A stretch of 64,000 bases of DNA from Bacteroidota bacterium (GTDB lineage Bacteria; Bacteroidota; Bacteroidia; Chitinophagales; JADIYW01): NCBI GenBank assembly GCA_016705125.1, contig JADIYW010000010.1:30798-94797 (forward strand). The letters are read 5' to 3'. Made by a program: the position numbers and the translations under genes. The notes beneath the pieces are model-generated. The model did not search any database and was not told where the DNA came from. It worked only from the letters and a program-made list of their open reading frames with translations. Shown in pieces: positions 26,904 through 35,831 of the stretch. Numbering within the stretch: position 1 is the stretch's first letter; each line of letters begins with the position of its first letter.

Positions 26904-27890
26904 TTATTTAATCGTTTCTTTTATACTTCCACAAGTAAGCATACTTGAGCCATAATATGGATTTTTAATGGCGGGTTCACTACTCAACCAATATGCATCT
27001 TTCATTGGACAATAATCCACATAAATTGCACCATTGTCATTTATTTTCATTCCTTTAACGGTCAGCCATAAATTATTTGACAAGGATGAAAAAGCAATTC
27101 GTTGTTTTTCTATGTCTTTGGCCACACTAATTTTAGTGACATCGGCTTTTAGTTTGTCAAAATATTTCATCCAAACCATATGTTCATCTGAAGATAGTTT
27201 ATCCATTCTTATGGCATCTATTTCAACTAAAAGCAATGCTGCATTTTTATTTGCAGCCACCATTTTGTCTGCAATTAGTGCATTTTTTATGGCATAGTAT
27301 TGTGTGAGAAATGCCGTAAAATCCGTTTTTGAAACAGCTGTTTTTACTTTTGCATTGTTTGTGGGAATATTGGTTCTAACTGAATCTTTCACTATTACAA
27401 TTGGTGCAATAATTATAGGTTCTTGTTTAATGGTGTCCGTTTTTTGGATAATTTCAGCATTTTTAGGATCTTCCAAATTATCCGAAATACTAGCATTTAA
27501 GTTGTCCACTTCTTTTATAGGAAGCATAACATCCACTTTTGTCTTTGGCAATTCTTTTCTTAAGTACTGACAACATTTATCTAAATCGTTATATGCTTCA
27601 TTGCTAGCCAAATATTTGTCATTATCGTAACCAACCAATGCAATCTTTCTAAGGATTTCATCTGCACTTGTTTTTGTGCTATCAAATATTAACACTATTT
27701 GTTTGGTGTTTTTATCCCAAATACCAAAAGCAGTTTTGTTTATTTTTGCCGCCGATTCGATATTTTTTTTGCACATTTCACAGTTTCCGGAAACAGTATA
27801 TACAGCCTTTTTTGCGTTTTTAATGTTAGACTTTGAATAGGTATTAGGGATTATAAACAATATAATTGCCCAAATGAAAATCATTTTCAT
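26904..27890 (-). CDS. DUF3347 protein with N-terminal HMA-like domain
   Basis: The 328-residue exported protein starts with a signal peptide (MIFIWAIILFIIPNTYS). Residues ~30-95 form an HMA-like ferredoxin fold with GNCEMCKKNIES in place of the usual GMTCxxC, still keeping CxxC. A linker of ~90 residues leads to a DUF3347 domain that ends in YCPMKDAYWLSSEPAIKNPYYGSSMLTCGSIKE. This is the same C-terminal motif as the next gene, so the two are paralogues with different metal-binding heads. Being exported, it probably binds or passes metal in the periplasm. It is the second gene of the operon. Confidence 0.85.
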   Translation of the reverse strand: MKMIFIWAIILFIIPNTYSKSNIKNAKKAVYTVSGNCEMCKKNIESAAKINKTAFGIWDKNTKQIVLIFDSTKTSADEILRKIALVGYDNDKYLASNEAYNDLDKCCQYLRKELPKTKVDVMLPIKEVDNLNASISDNLEDPKNAEIIQKTDTIKQEPIIIAPIVIVKDSVRTNIPTNNAKVKTAVSKTDFTAFLTQYYAIKNALIADKMVAANKNAALLLVEIDAIRMDKLSSDEHMVWMKYFDKLKADVTKISVAKDIEKQRIAFSSLSNNLWLTVKGMKINDNGAIYVDYCPMKDAYWLSSEPAIKNPYYGSSMLTCGSIKETIK

Positions 27891-27975
27891 AATTTATTTT
27901 TTTTGATTGAAAAAAAAATTGAGATTTAAGGCAGTATCACAAATTTGAACATACCTTTGGCTATAAATGTAATTA

Positions 27976-28329
27976 TTAGCCTATTTTAGGGGGCAATTTG
28001 AAGGATAAGTAAACAGATTCAACAAATAGTTGAACATACTTAAAGCGTATTTTTAATGATGTGGTTTTGATATTTTCAATATCTGATGCAGTATCTATAA
28101 AGATACAATTGATAGCCGTTATACATTTGCAACTTTGGTCGCCACATTTGCCCTTTGATTGTTGTTTGTCTGACTGCTCCTTTGAATCTTTACAGCAACA
28201 ATCTTTTTCATTTGAAATATTTTTACAACATTCCATTTTACAAGCCACTTCTGAACTAGCCCATCCTTGCAGAGGCGTTACCAAAAGCAAAAATGCAAGT
28301 AATAATGATATGAAATGTTTAATTATCAT
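27976..28329 (-). CDS. Cys-rich small exported protein (HYC_CC_PP-like)
   Basis: The 117-residue protein has a signal peptide (LLLAFLLLVTPLQGWA) and then a Cys-dense segment: CKMECCKNIS, DCCCKDSKE, CGDQSCKCITAINC. Ten or so Cys fall within 50 residues. The C-terminal end LPPKIG fits small Bacteroidota proteins seen beside copper genes (HYC_CC_PP type). The Cys suggest metal capture in the periplasm. It is the first gene of the six-gene operon, 85 bp before the HMA/DUF3347 gene. A -7 box (TAATTTTG on the minus strand, 28341-28348) lies just upstream. Confidence 0.75.
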   Translation of the reverse strand: MIIKHFISLLLAFLLLVTPLQGWASSEVACKMECCKNISNEKDCCCKDSKEQSDKQQSKGKCGDQSCKCITAINCIFIDTASDIENIKTTSLKIRFKYVQLFVESVYLSFKLPPKIG

Positions 28330-28340
28330 AATTATAAAAA

Positions 28341-28348
28341 CAAAATTA
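28341..28348 (-). promoter_or_regulatory. -7 box (TAATTTTG) of the metal operon
   Basis: Read on the minus strand, TAATTTTG fits TAnnTTTG and lies 11 bp before ATG 28329. I see no clear -33 box and no CueR- or CsoR-type operator, so how metal would induce the operon is not visible. Confidence 0.4.
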
Positions 28349-28396
28349 GTAATAAAATTCTATTGTTAAACTAGTATTTGAAAAATAAAGGATTAT

Positions 28397-29331
28397 TTAA
28401 CCCTTTTGCCAATGGTCAATTTTGTCTACCAAAATATTTATCATTTTTTCCTTTGCTTCCCATGTCCATCCAGCAATATGTGAGGTTGCTATCACATTAT
28501 CATAAGCAACCAATTTTTTGTACATGCCTAGTGAGTTTTGCTCGCCTTTGTCTAAAGGCTCGTCTTCATATACATCAATACATAAGCCCCCAATTTGCTC
28601 GTTTTCAAGTGCGAAAATTAAGTCCTCAGTTTTTGCAACTGCGCCTCTTGAAGTATTAATTAGAATCGGTTTTTTTTCACATTTTGCAATGAAAGCTTTG
28701 TCAATATAATGGTGCGTTTTTTTATTGTAAGGCACATGAAAGCTGATAATATCTGCCTCCTTTTGAATTATCGAAAGTGTGCTACTTTTAGTCTGTGCAG
28801 TTTCATTTATGTTTTTAAATGGATCAAGAATAAGTAATTTTGTGTCGAATCCTTGTAGTTTTTTTGCAAATGCTGCCCGGTATGTCCAAAACCTATGATG
28901 CCTATTGTTTTGCCATCTAATTCAAAGCCAGTATTTTCCTTGCGTTTCCAAATATTCTGTAATAATTCATTTTGTGATCGGCGCATATTTCTAATTAGCG
29001 AAAGCAACATGCCCAAACAATGCTCACCTACCGCGTTGGCATTCCCTTCGGGCGAACTAAAGCAGCGAATGCCTTTTTTTGTGCAATAGTCAATATCTAC
29101 ATGTTCCATTCCAGAACCTACTCTGCCAACAAATTTCAAATTGGAAGCATTATCAATTAATTGTTTGTCGATTTTGGTGCGTGTTGAAATTATAATTCCC
29201 TCATAATCATTTATTTCTTGTATTAATTGCTCATACGAAATATCTGATTTTACAATAGGGACATATCCAATTTCTTGTAATTTTTCCGTCATTAACGGCA
29301 GCATGTATTCGGTAATTAATACTTTTCTCAA
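28397..29331 (-). pseudogene. D-2-hydroxyacid dehydrogenase (phosphoglycerate dehydrogenase-like), one frameshift
   Basis: Two frames join into one NAD-dependent 2-hydroxyacid dehydrogenase of ~310 residues. The N-terminal frame (29331-28807) has VLITEYMLPLMTEKL, GRVGSGMEHVDIDYC and the NAD motif IGIIGFGHTGQ. It ends early because one base is missing near 28872-28876. The following frame continues AFAKKLQGFDTKLLILDPF to SFHVPYNKKTHHYID. It then shows LINTSRGAVAKTEDL, DVYEDEPLD and SHIAGWTWEA with the catalytic His. Serine synthesis is likely but not proven. Reads or a related genome should show whether the shift is real. Confidence 0.8.
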
Positions 29332-29337
29332 AGTCGT

Positions 29338-30084
29338 TCACTTAATATTAAAAAAATCTTCCAAACTCAATTCTTCTGCTCTTTTTTGAAAAATGGGTTC
29401 TTCTAATATTTCTGGCGAAAAAATCCCTGATAAGGCATTTCTCATTTTTTTTCTTCGCTGGCTAAATGCACCTTTTACCACTGTTTTTAGTTTTTTGAAA
29501 TCGGCTGTCGGTATATTTGTTTTGCGTTTCAAAACAATAATACTGCTCATCACTTTTGGTGGCGGGTCAAATTTATCAGGACTAATATGAAATGCAATGG
29601 ATACATCATAATATAATTGGGTCAGAACGCTTGTTACGCCATATGTTTTATTTCCAGGTTTAGCAGCAAACCGCTCTGCTACTTCTTTTTGAAACATTCC
29701 AACAACTACCGGAATATTCTCATAATTCTCGATAGCCTTAAAAATTATTTGACTAGAAATATTGTACGGAAAATTTCCTACAAGCGTGGTTTGTTGCTCA
29801 AACATCATTTTATTTGGCATCTGCAAAAAATCACCCATCAAAATTCTACCCGCTAAGTTTGGGAATTTTACCAATAAATCATTTACACACCTTTGATCCA
29901 ACTCCACACATTGCAATATTTCGGGAAAATCTTTAATTATATATTTGGTAAGCGCACCCATACCTTGGCCCAATTTCCAAAATGCGCTCTCCGATAAACG
30001 ATTGCTTAATTAATTCGCTTATTTCAAGAATTACACTTTCGTCATTTAAAAATGTTGGCCAAGACTTTTATTAGGTTTTACCAT
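29338..30084 (-). pseudogene. ksgA: 16S rRNA dimethyladenosine transferase KsgA, two frameshifts
   Basis: KsgA makes two dimethyladenosines near the 3' end of 16S rRNA. ATG 30084 opens with VKPNKSLGQHF, the normal N-terminus, but a stop follows because one T is missing in the T-run (A-run at 30048-30052 on the plus strand). The frame LNDESVILEISELIKQSFIGERILEIGP then continues. An extra base at 29964-29965 shifts it once more to GMGALTKYIIK. The rest is intact: ELDQRCVNDL, GDFLQM, the catalytic VGNFPYNIS, DKFDPPPKV and FSQRRKKMRNAL. Both indels are of the kind made by sequencing. Confidence 0.85.
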
Positions 30085-30109
30085 ATTCGTTGTTTAATTA
30101 AAATTATCT

Positions 30110-30117
30110 TAAATTTG
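30110..30117 (+). promoter_or_regulatory. -7 box (TAAATTTG) of pepA
   Basis: TAAATTTG lies 20 bp before the proposed pepA start ATG 30137, with a TTG at 30090-30092 (17-bp spacing) as possible -33 element, in the ksgA/pepA divergent gap. Confidence 0.45.
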
Positions 30118-30136
30118 CCTTTTAAAAAATATACGA

Positions 30137-31557
30137 ATGTTCATTTTGGTAAAATAAATACAAACTCAGATTCAATAATTTTTGTAGAAAAAACAAATTG
30201 GTTGACTTAGATATATTAAGCGACAAAGATAAAGCTTTTTAACTGAAAAATTTGAAGAAAACATTACATTAATCCCTTTGATTAAAGATGGATTTACATT
30301 GCTGATGGCAATGTTTATAAAGGAAAAAATGGAAATGAGCAGTTGGAAAAAATCAGACAATTAGGATCAAGTGCCAATAAAATGGCGAATGAATTAAAAA
30401 TGAAAACGGCTAATTATTTAAGCACCTTTGTGGATGATGCACCAGAAAGTTTAGCGTTTCTTGAAGGTTTCTATTTGAGCAATTACCAATTTTTAAAATA
30501 TAAAACCGTTCAAATAGATAAAATAAAGAATTCCTTTCAATCGCTTAATATTGCTTCTGAATCAAATGGATTAAATGAATTGATAAAAGTTTGTGAATCG
30601 GTTTTTGCGAGTCGCAATTTGGTAAATGAGCCACTTTCATTTCTTACAGCCGTTCAGTTTTCGAGCGAAATGGTTGAATTGTGCGAAAAAGAAGGTATTT
30701 CAGTTACTGTTTTTGGAAAAGAAAAGATAGAACGATTGGGTATGGGCGGCGTTATTTCTGTGAATTTGGGCAGTATAAAACCACCAACCTTTAATATTTT
30801 GGAATATAAAAGCAAAGAGGTAAAAAACAGCAAACCCATTGTATTAGTCGGAAAAGGTGTAGTATATGATACTGGAGGATTGTCTTTAAAACCAACAGCT
30901 AATTCGATGGATTTTATGAAGTCGGATATGGCAGGCGCAGCGGCAGTGGTAGGTATTTTGCTGGCTATAGCCAAAAATAAATTGCCCATTCATGTAATAG
31001 GTTTGATTCCATGTGTGGAAAATAGGCCAGGAATGGATGCCATGGTGCCCGGAGATGTAATTACCATGTATGATGGTACAACAGTGGAGGTTTTAAATAC
31101 CGACGCTGAAGGCAGATTGATTTTGGCAGATGCACTCGCCTATGCCAAACAATATGAACCTGAATTGGTTTTAGATTTTGCAACCCTTACTGGTTCGGCA
31201 GTGGCTGCTATAGGAACAGAAGGAATAGTATTTATGGGTACCGCAAGTGATAAAACTAAATCTGAAATTAAAAATTCTGGGGAGGTGGTTTGTGAACGCT
31301 TAGTGGAGTTTCCGCTTTGGAGTGAGTATGGCGAACAAATTGAATCTAAAATAGCAGATCTCAAGAACTTGGGTGGCCCTTATGCAGGTGCAATTACAGC
31401 AGGGAAATTTTTAGAGAAATTTACGGATTACCCTTGGTTGCATTTTGATATAGCTGGTCCTTCCTATTTACATAAAACCACCAATTATCGTGGTTCAGGT
31501 GGAACAGGCGTGGGCGTAAGGCTAATTTTTGATTATATAAAAAATTATAAAGGATAA
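30137..31557 (+). pseudogene. pepA: M17 leucyl aminopeptidase PepA, 5' end with four frameshifts
   Basis: The intact part from about 30343 (404 residues) is an M17 aminopeptidase. It has VGKGVVYDTGGLSLKP, MKSDMAGAAAV, and the signature NTDAEGRLILADAL, which carries the two-zinc ligands. The catalytic Lys/Arg loops and the C-terminal RGSGGTGVGVRL are present. About 70 N-terminal residues are spread over several frames between 30137 and 30342. They become continuous (FILVKINTNSDSIIFVEK..., DLDILSDKDKAF..., WIYIADGNVYKGKNG) if one base is restored near 30151-30154, 30195-30197, 30236-30240 and 30288-30292. The downstream gene pdxA follows by 3 bp. Length after repair (~475) fits the family. Confidence 0.85.
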
Positions 31558-31560
31558 AAA

Positions 31561-32613
31561 GTGAGTAAAGAAACAATTGTAGTAGGTTTAACTATTGGAG
31601 ATTTAGCGGGAATAGGACCAGAGGTAATAATTAAAGCGCTAAGTGATGAAAGGGTTTTGAAATTGTTTACTCCCGTAATTTTTACAAATGCAAAAGTGAT
31701 TTCTTTTTATCGTAAAATGTATGATGTGCAGAAATGGTCTTATACTATTATAAAAGATCTGACAAAGGTGGTGCCAAATGCCATTAATATTTATGGTCCT
31801 TGGGAGGAAGAAGTAATTATTACGCCTGGAAAGCCTAATAACGATACTGGAAAATACGCTCTGCTTTCGATACAAGCGGCTTGCGAGGCACTTAAAAATC
31901 ATCAGGTAGATGTATTGGTGACAGCTCCGATAAACAAGAAAGTGATACAAAGTGATGCTTTTAAATTCATGGGACATACCGAATTTATAACAGAATTTTT
32001 TAATTCTAAGGAAAGTTTGATGTTTATGGTAAGCGACGATTTGAAGGTTGGATTGGCTACCAATCATTTGCCAATAAATGAGGTAGGAAAAGCACTAAAC
32101 GTAAATGGAATTTTGAAAAAACTCCATATCATGAATACTTCTTTGAAAGAAGACTTTGGAATTGATAAGCCCAAAATTGCTGTTTTATCCTTAAATCCTC
32201 ATGCTGGAGATGATGGACTTATTGGAAATGAGGAAAAGGAAACTATTTTGCCTGCTATTCAACAAGCCAATAAAGAAGGCATTATTTCTTTCGGACCTTT
32301 TGGTGCGGATGGTTTTTTTGGCTCAGGGACCTTTAAAAAATACGATGCCATTTTGGCTATGTACCACGACCAAGGTTTGGTGCCTTTTAAAGCCATGACA
32401 TTTGGAAATGGCACTAATTTTACCGCTGGATTGCCAATTGTGCGCACCTCGCCCGACCATGGCACTGGAGAGGATATTGCTGGCAAAAACTTGGCCTCAC
32501 CTGATGGTTTATTGAATGCTATATATCAAGCAATTGATATTCATAAAAATCAGATTGAATATTTTGAAGTACGCAAAAATCCACTTCAAAAGAATTATAT
32601 CAAGCCGGAATAG
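31561..32613 (+). CDS. pdxA: 4-hydroxythreonine-4-phosphate dehydrogenase PdxA
   Basis: The 350-residue protein starts with GTG (31561) as VVGLTIGDLAGIGPEVIIKAL, which is typical for PdxA. Metal and substrate motifs follow: DVLVTAPINKKVI, FMGHTEFI (metal His), LSLNPHAGDDGLIG, MYHDQGLVPFKAMTFG (metal His) and TSPDHGTGEDIAG. The enzyme oxidises 4-phosphohydroxythreonine in vitamin B6 synthesis with NAD. It lies 3 bp downstream of pepA and is probably co-transcribed. No other B6 gene is in view. Confidence 0.94.
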   Translation: MSKETIVVGLTIGDLAGIGPEVIIKALSDERVLKLFTPVIFTNAKVISFYRKMYDVQKWSYTIIKDLTKVVPNAINIYGPWEEEVIITPGKPNNDTGKYALLSIQAACEALKNHQVDVLVTAPINKKVIQSDAFKFMGHTEFITEFFNSKESLMFMVSDDLKVGLATNHLPINEVGKALNVNGILKKLHIMNTSLKEDFGIDKPKIAVLSLNPHAGDDGLIGNEEKETILPAIQQANKEGIISFGPFGADGFFGSGTFKKYDAILAMYHDQGLVPFKAMTFGNGTNFTAGLPIVRTSPDHGTGEDIAGKNLASPDGLLNAIYQAIDIHKNQIEYFEVRKNPLQKNYIKPE

Positions 32614-32763
32614 TTTTTTCGTTTTTTAGAAATGTAGATTATTTTTTATGTTGGAAATATTTTTTAAGTATATGTAAAAGCTTGTACGATAAAACAATAT
32701 TTTGTAAATTGCATATTTAGTCAACAATAGATTTGTAGGAATAGATTATACCAAAAAATAACC

Positions 32764-33207
32764 ATGCCCTTAGTAAAAATTTATATCCATTTGGTTTGGA
32801 GTACAAAAAATAGGATTCCCTATCTAGATTCAAAAGAATTGAGGTTTAAAGTATGGAACCATATCAGAGAGAATTCGATTAAAAAAGGAATATTTATTGA
32901 TTTTATAAATGGATATGATGACCATTGTCACTGTCTAATTTCTTTGGGTGTAGACCAAACTATCCAGAAATTGGTGCAACTCATCAAAGGGGAATCATCT
33001 TATTGGATAAATAAAAATGGCCTAACAAAGGAGAAGTTTGAGTGGCAGGATGAATATTTTGCCGTTTCAGTATCGGAATCAATAGTTAATAAAGTTAGGG
33101 ATTATATAAAAAAGCAAGAAGAACATCATGGAACAAAAACTTTTCAAGATGAATATGAAGAATTTGTAGATAAATATGGGTTTGAGCAGCATAAAGATTT
33201 TGGCTAA
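32764..33207 (+). mobile_element. Y1 (IS200/REP-associated type) transposase
   Basis: The 147-residue protein is a single-domain HUH transposase. The His-hydrophobe-His motif is HCH in GYDDHCHCLISLG near residue 54. The likely catalytic Tyr lies in VRDYIKKQEEHH near 117. WSTKNRIPYL and FEWQDEYFAVSVS are typical of short IS200-like transposases in this phylum. No TnpB is adjacent and no insertion-sequence ends are obvious. The gene is followed within 170 bp by three REP-like palindromes. It may be a domesticated REP-associated transposase (RAYT) or a lone TnpA. It appears intact. Confidence 0.85.
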
Positions 33208-33364
33208 TGCCAATATAGGAATTCATTTTTTTTCCTATTGTTAAATCCTTATGCAATTCAAATTGTCGAGGAAAAAATTTGAAATTGAAATATTTTGAAT
33301 TTGTTTGAATAAATTATGATGGATTTTTAATTGAAAGGACATAAATAGAATTTGTATTGTTTAT

Positions 33365-33498
33365 ATTTTTGAATAGAGATGGGCTTTAGCCCATAAAAAT
33401 GAAATTAGATGATTTTTGGTAAAATTTATATTTTTGATTAGGGGTGGGCTTTAGCCCATCTTATTGAATAATTTTGGTTGTCATAATGGCTTTAGCCA
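33365..33498. repeat. REP-like palindromes (TGGGCTTTAGCCCA)
   Basis: The palindrome occurs at 33379-33394 and 33445-33458, each preceded by the same TATATTTTTGA sequence, so the unit is tandemly repeated at 66-bp spacing. A shorter TGGCTTTAGCCA lies at 33487-33498. Each folds into a short hairpin with TT centre. They lie directly downstream of the Y1 transposase, a usual place for its target hairpins. Confidence 0.7.
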
Positions 33499-33602
33499 AA
33501 CATTTATTTTGGAATTTTATTTATTTATCATCCAATTTTTTTCATGGCCAAGAGAATTTTGGTTTTGGAAAACGAAATATCATAATGGAGGAGAATGTGC
33601 AC

Positions 33603-33670
33603 TAGGGATGGAAGCAGGCACCGTGTGCTGCGTACAGCCCGACCGCGCCCCTAAAGGCGTGGGAGTGCCC
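33603..33670 (+). repeat. Structured intergenic repeat, copy 1
   Basis: The sequence TAGGGATGGAAGCAGG is followed after ~20 bp by GCCCGACC, then a small hairpin (CGCC CCTAAA GGCG). The same order of blocks, with AGGGATTGGAGCGG and GCCCGACC, occurs on the minus strand at 49147-49255. It is clearly GC-richer than its surroundings. Confidence 0.55.
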
Positions 33671-33751
33671 AAAAATTGGTTATATTATTTTGTGGAAAAA
33701 TACTTTTTTTGATATAGTTCACTTTTATTTTATTTACAGAAAATATACATT

Positions 33752-34288
33752 ATGGAAGAGAGAAGTGCACTTGCAATTGGAACAAGAATAGAACATCCAA
33801 AATTTGGGAATGGCGTAATTATTGAAGATGAAAATATTCAGACCTATACTATTTATTTCCCTGATCATGGCGAGGTAGATATTTCTAAGGATTTTGGAGG
33901 ATTGGTGATTGTAAAATTAGTGGAAAAAGATGCTGACTCCGTTTCACTTAGTGAGGTGCGAAAAATATTGTCGAAAATAATTGAACCATTAGTTGCGCCT
34001 CATCAGAAAGTTGAAATTGCGGATAAATGGATAGGAGGAACGATGATTTTGAATCCTGGAAAATCGGATTTGCAAGCTAAAGAAATACCTATAGATCAAT
34101 TTTTTCATAAAATTGTAATGACCAGAGACCGTCTGAGGGTGATGGAACAAAAAGTAAATTCGTCGAATTTGGCTGATGATGAAAAGATTGATATTCAACA
34201 ATATATAACTAGAATATACGGTTCTTTGACTACGTTTAATGTGTTGTTTAGGGATAAAGAAGACCATTTTAAGGGCACTGGTTCGTAA
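33752..34288 (+). CDS. Hypothetical protein with N-terminal Tudor-like segment
   Basis: The 178-residue protein has no signal peptide or membrane segment. Its first ~50 residues (IGTRIEHPKFGNGVIIEDENI, TYTIYFPDHGEVDISKDF) resemble the small beta-barrel found at the C-terminus of UvrD/PcrA helicases, where the phrase H-x-x-F-G-x-G-x-V is common. The remainder is helical and unrecognised. Proteins of this layout occur widely in the phylum. It is 83 bp upstream of a small helical protein on the same strand. Function unknown; nucleic-acid or RNA-polymerase contact is only a guess from the UvrD similarity. Confidence 0.75.
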   Translation: MEERSALAIGTRIEHPKFGNGVIIEDENIQTYTIYFPDHGEVDISKDFGGLVIVKLVEKDADSVSLSEVRKILSKIIEPLVAPHQKVEIADKWIGGTMILNPGKSDLQAKEIPIDQFFHKIVMTRDRLRVMEQKVNSSNLADDEKIDIQQYITRIYGSLTTFNVLFRDKEDHFKGTGS

Positions 34289-34370
34289 TTATTTTAATTT
34301 ATTTTTTATCTCATGCAATATTTATATTATATGTGCGTTTGTAATATATAACAAAAATAAATTATAGCTT

Positions 34371-34619
34371 ATGAATGCCACTTTTACACAAGAAATTTTA
34401 GTAAATTATCTTTATGGTCAACTGACCGAATCGGAAATGGAAGCAGTTAGAAAAGAAATGACGAGCGACCAACAACTTGCTGAGGAGTTTGAAATACTAA
34501 AGGAAACAATGATTGCATTGGAAAATGACGAAAAATTGATGCCTAGCGAAACGAGTATAAAAATAATTATGGATTACTCGAAAAGGACTTCAAAAGAGAA
34601 CCAAGTGGTTGCTTTTTAA
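34371..34619 (+). CDS. Small helical protein, anti-sigma-like N-terminus
   Basis: The 82-residue protein starts FTQEILVNYLYGQLTESEMEAVRKEM. This resembles the first helices of zinc-finger-type anti-sigma factors (Y-x-x-G-x-L-x-x-x-E-x-x-x-V) but lacks their HxxxCxxC motif and any membrane segment. A similar small protein is common in this phylum near housekeeping genes. It converges with hflX with a 4-bp overlap of stops. Function unknown. Confidence 0.65.
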   Translation: MNATFTQEILVNYLYGQLTESEMEAVRKEMTSDQQLAEEFEILKETMIALENDEKLMPSETSIKIIMDYSKRTSKENQVVAF

Positions 34620-35800
34620 CTATAAAAATTAACCATATATGGATAACGTTTGTGGTACATGTCTTGAACCATCATTACCAATGTTTGTCTGAATTCATCG
34701 ATGTTTTCCTTATTGGTGGCAGAAATAAAAACAGTTTTATGGTTAAATTGGGCAGATAAACTTTTTTTAAATTCTTCCATCAGTTCATTTTTGGTTTCTT
34801 CGGGCAAGAATTTATCTAAATATTTATCACGATAAGCATCCATTTTATTGAAAATCATCAAAGTTGTAATGTGTTGCGCACCCAATTCGGCAAGTGTAGT
34901 ATTTACAACTTCTATTTGTTCATGAAAACTCTCGTGGCTAGCATCTATTACGTGCAAAATAATATCAGATTCGCAAGCCTCATCGAGGGTAGTTTTGAAA
35001 CTTTCGATAAGATTATGCGGCAGTTTGCGTATAAAACCAACCGTATCGGACAATAAAAAGGGTACATTTTCGATAACTACTTTTCTAACAGTGGTATCAA
35101 GGGTAGCGAATAGTTTGTTTTCGGCTAAAATATCCGATTTTGCAATTAGGTTCATAATGGTCGATTTGCCCACATTGGTGTAGCCTACGAGCGCAGTACG
35201 CACCATTTGCCCACGCGTTTTGCGCATGGTTTGGTTTTGCGAATCCAGTTTCTTTAATTGGTCTTTTAGCAACGCAATTTTGTCCTTAATTACCCTTCGG
35301 TCGGTTTCTATTTCTTTTTCACCTGGGCCTCTCATACCAATACCACCTCTTTGGCGCTCAAGGTGGGTCCAAAGTCCTTTTAATCGGGGTAACAGGTATT
35401 GCATTTGTGCGAGTTCAACTTGTGTTTTGGCTTGAGCAGTTTTGGCACGAGCTGCAAAAATGTCAAGGATTAAAGATGTTCTATCGATTATTTTAAGCTT
35501 CAATTCTTCTTCCAAATTTCTTTGCTGAACGGGCGATAATTCTTCGTCAAATATTATGGTGCTTGCATCATAAAAATCGGCAGCTTCTTTTATTTCTTTT
35601 ACTTTTCCTGAGCCTACAAAAAAGCTATGGTCGGGTCGCTCCATTTTTTGAATAAATGACTTAACCGTAATTCCACCTGCTGTTTCGGCTAAAAATGCCA
35701 ATTCATCAAGGTATTCTTCAATTTTCTCTATAGATTGTCCTTGTGGACAAATACCAACAAGGATTACTTTTTCTTCTATTTTTGGGTCGATTTCAATCAT
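34616..35800 (-). CDS. hflX: Ribosome-associated GTPase HflX
   Basis: The 394-residue protein has the HflX N-terminal domain with FVGSGKVKEIKEAA and the phrase DEELSPVQQRNLEE. The family signature RGGIGMRGPGEKEIETDRR follows. The G domain has G1 GYTNVGKST near residue 208, G3 DTVGF, and G4 NKMD. HflX binds the 50S subunit and can split stalled ribosomes. It is convergent with the small helical protein and separated by 31 bp from an ArsR-type regulator on the same strand, so the two may share a transcript. Confidence 0.94.
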   Translation of the reverse strand: MIEIDPKIEEKVILVGICPQGQSIEKIEEYLDELAFLAETAGGITVKSFIQKMERPDHSFFVGSGKVKEIKEAADFYDASTIIFDEELSPVQQRNLEEELKLKIIDRTSLILDIFAARAKTAQAKTQVELAQMQYLLPRLKGLWTHLERQRGGIGMRGPGEKEIETDRRVIKDKIALLKDQLKKLDSQNQTMRKTRGQMVRTALVGYTNVGKSTIMNLIAKSDILAENKLFATLDTTVRKVVIENVPFLLSDTVGFIRKLPHNLIESFKTTLDEACESDIILHVIDASHESFHEQIEVVNTTLAELGAQHITTLMIFNKMDAYRDKYLDKFLPEETKNELMEEFKKSLSAQFNHKTVFISATNKENIDEFRQTLVMMVQDMYHKRYPYMVNFYS

Positions 35801-35831
35801 ACTTATTTGTAAATGGGGTTTTGTTTTAGTT

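Larger units (their letters stand above)
33208..33751. other. Gene-free repeat region after the Y1 transposase
   Basis: The 544-bp stretch holds three palindromic REP-like units (33379-33498) and one structured GC-richer repeat (33603-33670). No reading frame with coding features was found; an open frame at 33464-33712 crosses the repeats and is a by-product. Confidence 0.6.

Noticed and set aside
28330..28396. CueR- or CsoR-type operator for the metal operon
   Set aside because: No dyad of the expected size was found between the first gene and its neighbour.
33360..33500. CRISPR array
   Set aside because: The palindromic units are at 66- and 42-bp spacing with related, not unique, spacers, and there are only three; no cas gene is near.
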